From a virus: a DNA stretch of 29,005 bases. The DNA is taken from positions 1-29,005 of the IMG/VR virus record IMGVR_UViG_3300037502_001013. One strand, 5' to 3'. Below, in pieces: positions 9,047-17,800 of the stretch. Position numbers and translations under genes: made by a program. The notes under the pieces are model-generated. The model saw only the letters and a list, made by a program, of their open reading frames with translations. It was not told the origin of the DNA and ran no database searches. Numbering within the stretch: the stretch's first letter is position 1; every line of letters starts with the position of its first letter.

Positions 9047-11206
9047 ATGAGTTCTATAGATATTTCTAAATTAAGAAATCGATGGATGGGAAAATGGAAC
9101 CCATCTGTTCGATATGAGACTAACGATGTGGTTCAATATCGAGGATCAAGTTATGTCTGTGTCAAAGACATTCCAGAAACACAGGTAGTGGTAGCTGACA
9201 CCGGTATTAGTACAAACTTTTATCAAAGCATTCCACCAACGCTGGTATTAAAATCTATAGAACCTACAGATCGCACATACTGGCTTGATATGGCTCCAGC
9301 AACGGCTTGGAAAGAAACTTGGACAGCCAGAACAACGTACACTCAAGGTGACGTAGTTGAATTAGGTGGTGATCTTTATATCTGTATACTAGGCGGAGTT
9401 AGAAACACTTATGTCACTGACTCTAGGTACTGGACTAAGATTTTTGAAAATGCTGACAGAGATCACCGATACATCTGCGCAGATTTCTTCAACCAGCAAC
9501 CGTTAGGTTGGACACGCAACCTTGGCGATGCATGGTGGGGAAGCGGTACACCAAGCTGGATGTTTGGCTTTGTTGGTTATGATGGTAACGCCTATGTAGG
9601 CGGAGGAAAATATCGTGGCGCAGGTATGGGCAACAGCTCAGCCAACAGTCTAAGCCAAACAGGCTGGGCAACTCCGGGATTCAGCTTTGTTGATTGGCTG
9701 GTAAGTAGTGATAAAGGTGGAGCCGGAACCATGACAACCCCAGATGGACAAACACCAAAAGTCATACAGTGGGCACACTGTGGTGGAGATTCTACCGGCA
9801 GCAGTGGCGGAAACAGTTTGTGGTTAATGAACAACGGTGAAGTCTATGCTTCAGGGTATAATGCACAAGGTCAATTAGGTATAGCGGCTGCTGATACCAC
9901 AACTCGTTGGTGGCCTACTAGAGTCAGCAACACAGCAACATTGGATTGGTTAGGTAATACCATCAGCAAGAGTTTTAATCAAACAAAAATGATTAAGGTT
10001 TGTATGACCAGTCAAGGATTTTGGAACCAAGGTGCAACCAGCTGCTTCTCATTAGGCGACGACGGCACAGTTTGGGCATGGGGCTACAATGGCTATGGAC
10101 AATTAGGACTGGGTCCAGAATCAACAGCTACCAATAGTGTTGGGCAAGCACAGACTGATCAATTTCAACCAAGACGTATTCCTCAGAGTTTCTTCGATCA
10201 CAAGAAAATCGTTGATATTATGGCACATGGTGGAATTTATGGTTGGGTGTTTGCTGTTGATGAAGACGGTTTCTTATGGACTTGGGGATTGAATATTCGC
10301 GGCGGCAGCGGCCTTGCAGATAGACACGCTGATACTGGCTATACACTTGGTCGGCAGTTTACTCCGGTACGTGTAAGCACAGATTGGAATAGACATGGTG
10401 GTATTAGAAAAATAATGATGAACGGTACAGCGGGTAACTGGGAACATACATTTATATTAGATGGTGAAGGTTATTTGTGGTTTGCTGGACAATATCAGCA
10501 AAATAACAGCACACAGATGTACGGTGTTACAGCATCAGGAACTACCACACAGACAACAACTAAATTTGTTAGATTAGATAAAAATTGGTTCTCTGAACAT
10601 AAAATTGATAATTTCTGGTTATGTGGTGGTGGCGAATTTAACGTAATTATCAGAGAAGCAGGTACTGGTTTAACTTATGTATTTGGTACTAACGAAGAAG
10701 GACAATTAGGACAGGCATCTAACCATAGATATGGTAGTTCGACTTGGACTCCATTCCCAACAGCAATCAGAGGCGTCAGATATGTTAAAGATGCTATCAT
10801 TCTAGACTCTGGCAAATCTAGTGCCACAACAATTATGATGTTGACTGATGATGGTGAAATATGGTGTCGAGGAACCAACAGCTATGGCGGTTTAGGTCTT
10901 GGTTTTGCAGGATCAACTACAATTCCGGGTGTTGAGGAAATTGAAGACAACGGTAGCCAAAACGAATATCATAAAATGCCACTACCTCCAGGATCAAAAG
11001 CTGAAGGAATCTGTGACTTTGGCAATGAGGGTTATGACGCTGTCATGGTTAGATTAGACAACGGCGGTGTTTACATCACTGGTTTTGACGGTACTGGAAC
11101 TGGCAGTCATATGATACAAGGGCACTTGAACGTGATCAGCTATAACAACAGAGTTGCTAACCCTGGTTCGTATCATTGGTATACATTGCATTCATACCCA
11201 GGTTAA
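9047..11206 (+). CDS. RCC1-repeat beta-propeller fibre protein, paralogue 3
   Basis: A 719-residue protein. Residues 6-40 carry the shared N-terminal module (RWMGKWNPSVRYETNDVVQY), with a second copy near residues 87-125 (WKETWTARTTYTQGDVVEL). From about residue 260 seven RCC1-type repeats can be picked out: ASGYNAQGQLG, AWGYNGYGQLG, TWGLNIRGGSG, FAGQYQQNN, VFGTNEEGQLG, CRGTNSYGGLG and a weak ITGFDGTGTG at the end, with a further glycine-rich partial one near residue 185. Repeats 3, 4 and 7 have diverged strongly. The start has AAAGG at 9033 upstream. It follows the small acidic gene by 15 bases and is very likely cotranscribed with the other two propellers. Probable receptor-binding or decorating virion protein. 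Confidence 0.85.
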   Translation: MSSIDISKLRNRWMGKWNPSVRYETNDVVQYRGSSYVCVKDIPETQVVVADTGISTNFYQSIPPTLVLKSIEPTDRTYWLDMAPATAWKETWTARTTYTQGDVVELGGDLYICILGGVRNTYVTDSRYWTKIFENADRDHRYICADFFNQQPLGWTRNLGDAWWGSGTPSWMFGFVGYDGNAYVGGGKYRGAGMGNSSANSLSQTGWATPGFSFVDWLVSSDKGGAGTMTTPDGQTPKVIQWAHCGGDSTGSSGGNSLWLMNNGEVYASGYNAQGQLGIAAADTTTRWWPTRVSNTATLDWLGNTISKSFNQTKMIKVCMTSQGFWNQGATSCFSLGDDGTVWAWGYNGYGQLGLGPESTATNSVGQAQTDQFQPRRIPQSFFDHKKIVDIMAHGGIYGWVFAVDEDGFLWTWGLNIRGGSGLADRHADTGYTLGRQFTPVRVSTDWNRHGGIRKIMMNGTAGNWEHTFILDGEGYLWFAGQYQQNNSTQMYGVTASGTTTQTTTKFVRLDKNWFSEHKIDNFWLCGGGEFNVIIREAGTGLTYVFGTNEEGQLGQASNHRYGSSTWTPFPTAIRGVRYVKDAIILDSGKSSATTIMMLTDDGEIWCRGTNSYGGLGLGFAGSTTIPGVEEIEDNGSQNEYHKMPLPPGSKAEGICDFGNEGYDAVMVRLDNGGVYITGFDGTGTGSHMIQGHLNVISYNNRVANPGSYHWYTLHSYPG
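10076..10101 (+). repeat. 26-bp exact repeat shared with the second propeller gene (copy 2)
   Basis: Second copy of the RCC1-core patch described at 7746-7771, 2.3 kb away in the same orientation. A less exact relative lies near 5869-5892 in the first propeller gene. Confidence 0.9.
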
Positions 11207-11220
11207 AATGAAGAAGGAAA

Positions 11221-14052
11221 ATGGCAAATAATCTATCATGGCTACCTGGAATACTCACTCAAGATGAAAGTGCCGTAAAGTTATTAGGCGGCACTAATCT
11301 TGCTTTCACAGGCATTGAAACCACTCTAGTAGATGGGCCGAATCTAAATGTGCTACATGATTTCAATGTAGATGCATTTGGTTCTGCCCATTATGTTATA
11401 CATGCCGAATGTGGTTCTGAACAACGTGAAACTTTAAATGTTTCAGTGGTAGCAAAACTAAACAAAGCATCTATAGTTGTCTATGGTCGTATAAACACAG
11501 GTGTTAATCTAGTTGATGTAAGTGCTGACATAACTGACAGTGTGTTGAAATTATATGCTACACCATCAGTTCCAGGACTGCAAAATGTAAAAGTAACAGC
11601 ATTTGCTACCCTAGCCGAAACAATAGTAGGTGAAAGCGCAAACGCCACAGTCTACTATTTTACAAAAGTCAACGGCACTCCAAAATTTACTTTAAATCTC
11701 GGCCCCTACACTAGCGATGTAGTGGCTCCGTCACTGACTTTTTATAAAGGTCTTGCTTATAGATTTGATCAAAGTGAAAGTTCAAATAGCGCAAATCCGT
11801 TTATTGTGGGCACTACAGCTAATGATGCTAACTCTGCATATACAGCAGGGATATCTTATTATCTAAATGGGGTCAAAGTACCACAGAGCGACTACACTAA
11901 TGTGCCGACATTTTCTGCAGCCACATCTAGATACATTGAAATCATAGTATCTGATACATATCCTGGAACATTATATTATTTTAGTTCAGCAACTGCTAAT
12001 TTAGGTAACACAATAACAGTAACGACACTAAGTGAAAGTGGTAGTACTGGTGGTGGCGGAGGTGGTGGCGGAGGTGGTGGCGGAGGTGGTCCAGTGACTT
12101 CTGGAGCCGCAGTTGATTTAAGCAATCTAGAACCTACATCAATTAACCAATCACTAATTCCCAATGTAACAAGTAGTTTAGATTTAGGCAGTGCTAGTAA
12201 CAGGTGGCGTGATTTATATCTAAGCGGAAACAGTATAATATTAGGTGGTGCAACAATCAGTGCTACAGGATCAGTTGTTAACTTGCCTGCTGGATCAACG
12301 ATTGCCGGAACACCCATAGGTGGCGGTGGAGGCGGTGGTGGAGGATCAAACAGTTTTACTACTGTAAGAGTTGATGGGCAATCTGATGTAGTCGCCGATT
12401 CTTCTACCGATATCTTAACACTAGTTGCTGGATCAAATATAACTCTAACCACAGACCCTTCTACTGATAGAGTAACTATTAGTTCTACTGGGGGCGGTGG
12501 TGGTGGGGGTAACGCATTTAGAAGAATCGACGTAGCTGGGCAAGCCTCAGTCTCAGCGGACCAAATTGAAGATATTTTAACATTGGTCGCAGGCCCAAAT
12601 GTATCCATAACTACAAATGCGGCCACAGACACCATTACAATTAGTGCTACTAGCGGAGGTGGCGGGCCTTCCGGAGTTAGCTCAGGTGTTGCCAATCGAC
12701 TGGCTTATTATGCATCATCCGGATCAGTAGTACAAGACACTGGAAATGGTCTAACATGGAACGGACAGTTCTTACAAATTTTAGGAACACTATATACTAC
12801 AGGTGCTAAGAGCTATCTAAGAGCATATTGGGATACTTTAAATGATTTAAACATAGAAGCACCTCCTGTGACTTGGAGAGGAATGGTAGCAGTTGCTGGC
12901 GACACAGGAAAATTATACTATGCTAACGCCGGAACTTGGAATCGACTGGCTAATTTTAGTGATATCCCGACCAATGCAAATGGATATGGCAGGATACAAG
13001 TCGATGGTCAAACAACCATAACCTCAGATGCTCCAAACGATCTTCTAACATTTAATGCCGGTGTGGGCATGACCATTACCACAAACCCAGATACAAACAC
13101 TGTGACGTTTACATCAAGTGGCGGCGGCGGCGGTGGCGGTATTACTGTAGAAGATGCACAAGATGCTGCTGCAAGTTTGTTCACTAGTGGTACACATAAT
13201 GGCATAACTTTTGTTTATAATGATGCATCAAATAGTATCAACGCTACTGTGACCGCAAGTGCTGGAATTTATACTGACGAACAGGCCCGTGATGCCGCAG
13301 GTTCTTTGTTTTCAACTGGAACACATTCTGGAATTAACTTTGTCTATGATGACGACAACAACAGAATAAATGCCACAGTAAGTTTTCCAACACCTTATAA
13401 TGATGAAAATGCTCAAGATGCCGCAGCATCTATGATTACCAATGGTAGTCATACTGGCATTTCATTCACATATCAGGATGCATCTAATAGAATAGACGCT
13501 GCTGTATCTAGTGAGTACATTCAGGATCAAGCAGCATCGTTGTTTACTGCTGGAACACATTCAGGAATCAGTTTCAGTTACGATGATAATAATAATCGTA
13601 TGAATGTGTCTGTAACTGGTGGTGGCGTAACACAATTTTCTAACTTAACAGATGCAAGCACAGCAACGTTGACTGTGGACAAAATTTATCTACCTGCCAT
13701 AACTATGCTTAATGTTACCAACAACGGCGCAAGTAGTTATAGGTTTGATCAATACGGTACTGCAGATAATCCCACTATATATGCGTTGAATGGTGCTACT
13801 GTAGCATTTAATTTGAATGTAGCAGGCCACCCATTCCTTATACGTACATCGGGAGGATCTAATTACAATGATGGCCTAGTACATGTGTCAACTACTGGAA
13901 CAGTCACTACCGGCAGTTCAGCGCAAGGTCAAACTTCGGGTACACTCTATTGGAAGATACCTCAATCTATCAGTGGTAACTACCAGTATATTTGTGGTAT
14001 TCACAGTGGGATGGTAGGTGTGATTTCAGTAAAAGACATAGCTGCGATATAA
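11221..14052 (+). CDS. Modular tail fibre with poly-glycine linkers and C-terminal cupredoxin-like domain
   Basis: A 943-residue fibre. Residues about 152-278 are a cupredoxin-like beta domain without copper ligands. A 14-glycine linker follows (residues 277-290), then SLDLGSASNRWRDLYLSG, a motif common in phage fibres. Three repeats of about 50 residues (VDGQ...DILTLVAGSNITLTT... ) are separated by runs of 9, 7, 4 and 7 glycines. Four repeats of the type AQDAAASLFTSGTHNGITF then occupy residues about 640-800. The last about 110 residues form a second cupredoxin-like domain with GHPF (His870) and YICGIHSGM (Cys925, His928, Met931), matching the His-Cys-His-Met ligand order of type-1 copper proteins. 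The AAGGA Shine-Dalgarno is unusually close to the ATG (2-3 bases). Likely virion adhesin; copper binding is an inference. Confidence 0.85.
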   Translation: MANNLSWLPGILTQDESAVKLLGGTNLAFTGIETTLVDGPNLNVLHDFNVDAFGSAHYVIHAECGSEQRETLNVSVVAKLNKASIVVYGRINTGVNLVDVSADITDSVLKLYATPSVPGLQNVKVTAFATLAETIVGESANATVYYFTKVNGTPKFTLNLGPYTSDVVAPSLTFYKGLAYRFDQSESSNSANPFIVGTTANDANSAYTAGISYYLNGVKVPQSDYTNVPTFSAATSRYIEIIVSDTYPGTLYYFSSATANLGNTITVTTLSESGSTGGGGGGGGGGGGGGPVTSGAAVDLSNLEPTSINQSLIPNVTSSLDLGSASNRWRDLYLSGNSIILGGATISATGSVVNLPAGSTIAGTPIGGGGGGGGGSNSFTTVRVDGQSDVVADSSTDILTLVAGSNITLTTDPSTDRVTISSTGGGGGGGNAFRRIDVAGQASVSADQIEDILTLVAGPNVSITTNAATDTITISATSGGGGPSGVSSGVANRLAYYASSGSVVQDTGNGLTWNGQFLQILGTLYTTGAKSYLRAYWDTLNDLNIEAPPVTWRGMVAVAGDTGKLYYANAGTWNRLANFSDIPTNANGYGRIQVDGQTTITSDAPNDLLTFNAGVGMTITTNPDTNTVTFTSSGGGGGGGITVEDAQDAAASLFTSGTHNGITFVYNDASNSINATVTASAGIYTDEQARDAAGSLFSTGTHSGINFVYDDDNNRINATVSFPTPYNDENAQDAAASMITNGSHTGISFTYQDASNRIDAAVSSEYIQDQAASLFTAGTHSGISFSYDDNNNRMNVSVTGGGVTQFSNLTDASTATLTVDKIYLPAITMLNVTNNGASSYRFDQYGTADNPTIYALNGATVAFNLNVAGHPFLIRTSGGSNYNDGLVHVSTTGTVTTGSSAQGQTSGTLYWKIPQSISGNYQYICGIHSGMVGVISVKDIAAI
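12049..12090 (+). repeat. Tandem 12-bp repeat encoding a 14-glycine linker
   Basis: Three perfect copies of GGTGGTGGCGGA followed by GGTGGT, in frame, give 14 consecutive glycine codons. Shorter in-frame glycine-codon runs lie at 12319-12345 (9 codons), 12490-12510 (7), 12655-12666 (4) and 13120-13140 (7) in the same gene. The perfect repeat unit means copy number can change by slippage without breaking the frame. Confidence 0.95.
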
Positions 14053-14066
14053 GGATTTTAGCTTGA

Positions 14067-14073
14067 ATAAATA
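14067..14073 (+). promoter_or_regulatory. Candidate late promoter ATAAATA before the 254-aa fibre gene
   Basis: ATAAATA lies in the 41-base gap after the copper-domain fibre, 20 bases before the ATG at 14094. T4-type spacing would place the transcript start near 14079, giving a short leader that includes part of the GAAGAAG purine run. This gap is longer than most others in the cassette, which fits an internal promoter. Confidence 0.5.
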
Positions 14074-14093
14074 TATGAAGAAGATTGATAATT

Positions 14094-14858
14094 ATGGCAC
14101 AAGCAACATTAAAACAGTTTAAATCAGAAAGTGGTTTTTTAACTAGTCCCGAAAGTAACTTTGGAGACATAACAGCCACTCAGGTTACTGTTGACAATAT
14201 ACGAATCAACGGAAACACCCTAACTGCAACTAATACTAATGGTAACATTAATTTAGTGACTACGGGTACTGGAACTGTTGTTGCTGGATCAATCTCGTCT
14301 AACAGTGTTGATGCATTTATTTTCACAGGAAATTTAGATGGCGATGTCACTGGTGATGTTAAGTCATCTACAACATCATCAGTAGTTTTAGACACTAGTA
14401 ACTCCACTGCAATTTTTACTGGTAACGTGACTGGCAATATCACTAGTAATGGCATTTCGACGTTTCTTAATATTAATGTGGATGGTGGGGCCGTTGATGG
14501 GACACCTATTGGTGCAGGTTCTGCAAGTTCTGGTAGATTTACGTCGTTAATAGCAACATCAAGTATCTCAGGACCAATCGGCAACGTATCAAAAAATACC
14601 GGTCAATTTACGTTTGTAACGGCTGACAACACGATACAGGCGTTGTCGACAGATCAAAGCAATAACACTTCATCAGGATCAATAGTGTCTTTTGGTGGTA
14701 TTGGTATTGCAAAAAACGCAAACATTGGTGGCACACTAAGTGTAGTAGGGACCGCCAGCGCAGCAGAACCAGTTAATAATAATGATTTAACGACGAAAAC
14801 ATATGTTGAGTCTCAAGATTTAAAAACGCTAGCGATAGCAGTGGCTTTTGGACTATAA
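14094..14858 (+). CDS. Small beta-rich tail fibre protein
   Basis: A 254-residue protein. I chose the ATG at 14094 (MAQATLKQF) over an in-frame TTG at 14085, because the GAAGAAG purine run at 14077-14083 is correctly spaced only for the ATG. The N-terminus has SGFLTSPESNFGDITATQVT, then VTVDNIRINGNTLTATN and INLVTTGTGTVV, patterns frequent in fibres of T4-like aquatic phages; the rest is short beta repeats (GNLDGDVTGDVK, GNVTGNITSNG). The C-terminus has NNNDLTTKTYVESQ, a trimeric-fibre-like end. It follows an apparent late promoter and is followed 12 bases later by the giant fibre. Likely a fibre segment or an adaptor between longer fibres. Confidence 0.8.
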   Translation: MAQATLKQFKSESGFLTSPESNFGDITATQVTVDNIRINGNTLTATNTNGNINLVTTGTGTVVAGSISSNSVDAFIFTGNLDGDVTGDVKSSTTSSVVLDTSNSTAIFTGNVTGNITSNGISTFLNINVDGGAVDGTPIGAGSASSGRFTSLIATSSISGPIGNVSKNTGQFTFVTADNTIQALSTDQSNNTSSGSIVSFGGIGIAKNANIGGTLSVVGTASAAEPVNNNDLTTKTYVESQDLKTLAIAVAFGL

Positions 14859-14870
14859 TTAGGAAATATA

Positions 14871-17800
14871 ATGGCAAAAAAACGAATTCAACAATACATT
14901 TTTGTTCCGGGAGTTTCAGGTAACAGTAATGCGTACCCCAACGCCTACGACTTGATCACTGCAAATAAGGAATTTATCAAAGACGAAGCATCTAAATGGA
15001 TCGATCAACAGATCATAACTGACTCTGCTGTTAACTTATTTCCCAACGCCGTAACACTGCTAACAAACAACAAAGAATTTTTAAAAGAAGAAATCACAGC
15101 TTGGATCGGACAACAAACCAGCATTGGCATTGCACCATTTGGCGGGTATACTTACGATGCTGCAAAATGTAAAAGAGACGTTGGCTATGTAATTGATGCA
15201 TATATTAATGATATAAGATTTGGTGGTAATGAAAAAACTATCGAAGTTGTGTCGTTATATTGGGTGGGATCTATCCCACAAGTTGACGGGGACAGAGCAC
15301 CAGAAGTTGCAGCCCATGTTAAATTACGTGATATTATTAATAACTATATCTTTACAAGAACCCTTTATCCAACAATTCAAGGCACAGCAATTCAGAATGT
15401 TTCAGGTTCAAATGCTGAAGTAGGTGCATCAACACGAATCACCGTGTTGTCTACTATTGTAACTGATGTAATCGATCAAGGTCTTGATGTATTACCGGCA
15501 CTATCATACGGCGCAACATTTGCCAACTATACATATAATAATGCCAAATGTGAAAGAGACATTGGGTATGTTTTAGATGCATATCTTTGGGATTTGAGAT
15601 ATGGCGGCAATAGAAATACGAGGAAGATTGCAGGTTATTACTGGATTGGCGGCGCTCCTCAGATTGACGGTGATAGAACGCCTGAGGTAGCCACACATAA
15701 TTTTATAAGAGATTTAATCAATAACTATATTATTAAAAACCTTGCATATGCAAGTCTTCAATCCCCAGTAGTAACTACTCAGACTATAAATCTAGCAAAG
15801 CCATTTGAAACTGGAGCTGACACTAGAATCACATATCTTTCTGGATTACTCACTACGGTAATTCAAGGTGGTCTTGATGTAATGCCAGCACTTATTAGCG
15901 GCGCAGCACTTTGCTATGTTCAAGGTAAATGGACTCTAGATCAATTATTGATTATTACCAATGTAACACATAATGAAATATTATACAACTTTGCTGACCC
16001 AGCAACAGGTGTAACACAGGTCTACGCAGACCCGACGACCCCAGACAATGACACTGAAATTGAGTATGGTTTTACCGGTTTTGTCCTAGCTAAAGATACA
16101 ACTTCAATGTCTGCAACAGACCAAATACAAATATTTGTTGAAGATTATTTAGAATTAAAAGTCAGACCTTACGATTTTGGTACGGATGCTATTGAAAGGC
16201 AGCGTGTGGCTACAGCACAGTCTATGCTTGATGCTGACTTTGAATACGGACTACAGCCAACTAAATGGCAGGCAATTTCTCTTGCAAGAAGCTATCCAAG
16301 TGTCTATGAAATTCCAGGAACAGATACCGCAGTAGTTACTATAACAACAGATGCAAGTGCTACAACTGGTGGTACTGGCCAAAGTTTAATTACAGTAACA
16401 ACTGTTGGTGCTCATGGATTGACTCCAGGAGTACCGTTCATAATCAGAGCGTTAAACACAAATTTAAGCGGCTTCAGTAGAGCCGAAGGTGTGTTTCTTG
16501 TTAATTCAACACCGAGTTCTACGCAGTTCACGTATTTTGCTAAAGCCAAAGTCGGCAGCGTGGCAGGATCACAACTTCAAGAAACTTACACATTAATTCG
16601 TCGAGGTCAATTTTACACAGGCGCTAGTGTCGGTACGCCGACATTTAGCGTTTTTAGTCAAGGTGCAAGCGGATCATTTTTACCGGCATTAAATGTTCCT
16701 TCTGGAAGCACAGTAATTCCCTATGCAGGATCAATTCCACCTAACGGTGCCCCAGTAACTAATGTTACCTCTATAAACCCAGGAACACAGATAACTGCTG
16801 TCACTGGTACTGGGTCTACTGATACTGAGTCATATACTGGTCTAACTGGCATTAACGTATCTGGTATCGGTGTAGGAGCAGAATTTACTGTTGACAGAAC
16901 ATCTGGAGTATACTCAGTGACTGTGACTACTGCGGGAACTGACTATGAAGTAGGTGATCAGATAGTTATTTACGGAACATCTTTAGACGGCACGTCACCT
17001 GGAAACGACTTACTGATCACCGTGGCCACGATTACTGGTGTAGGAACAACGGGACCCATAGCCACAGTAACATCTTCTGGATCTGGTGTTGCATCCGGTG
17101 TAACTGCATCACAGACAATTTTAGAAACTGGAAATGTTGGGACATCAACTCTAGTGTTTTCAGATACTACCGGAATCATTCCAGGATTGGCAATGAATAG
17201 AGGTGACGGCACTGCCACAATTGTCACAGATGTTTCTGGAACTACAGTAACCATTTCTAGACCACTAACTACTGCAATTTCTGGTTCAACTGATGACTTC
17301 CCAAATCTAGCCCCAACACCAATAGTAGGCACTGGCACCAGTGCTCAATTAACTATCACAAGAACTGGAACATCATATAGCGTTACTGCAATCACAAATG
17401 CAGGCACTGGATATCGTGTCGGAGACACATTGTTTGTTTCAGGTTCAAGTTTAGGTGGTAGTTCACCAACAAATGACGCATATGTTGTTGTGTCAGCAAT
17501 CACTGGTCCTGGCCCAACAGGCCCCATCGGATCTGCTACGGTCACTGGTATAGGTATTGATTCTAATACTTACACAGGTGTCGCCGCAATAAATTTAAGT
17601 GGTCTAGGATCTGATGCTACTTTTAATGTAACTCGAAATGGCGCAAATTATAATGTAACCATACAAGATGGTGGTACTGGTTATGTACTTGGTGACAAAA
17701 TTAGAATTTTAGGCACAAGTTTAGGTGGTGCAACACCGGCTAATGACTTAACTATCACAGTTACAGAGATATTAGCTGGTGTTATTGTTAACACAACAAG

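Noticed and set aside
4083-11206. Diversity-generating retroelement acting on the propeller genes
   Set aside because: No reverse transcriptase and no template/variable repeat pair with adenine-biased differences were seen in the window.
11976-12695. Long open frame on the - strand opposite the poly-glycine fibre, rich in proline runs
   Set aside because: The proline runs are the reverse complement of glycine codons; the frame is open because of the biased codons of the real + strand gene. No ribosome site and no recognisable family.
14180-14584. 134-aa open frame on the - strand opposite the 254-aa fibre
   Set aside because: Valine- and proline-rich product typical of the antisense of beta-rich fibre DNA; the + strand gene is well supported.
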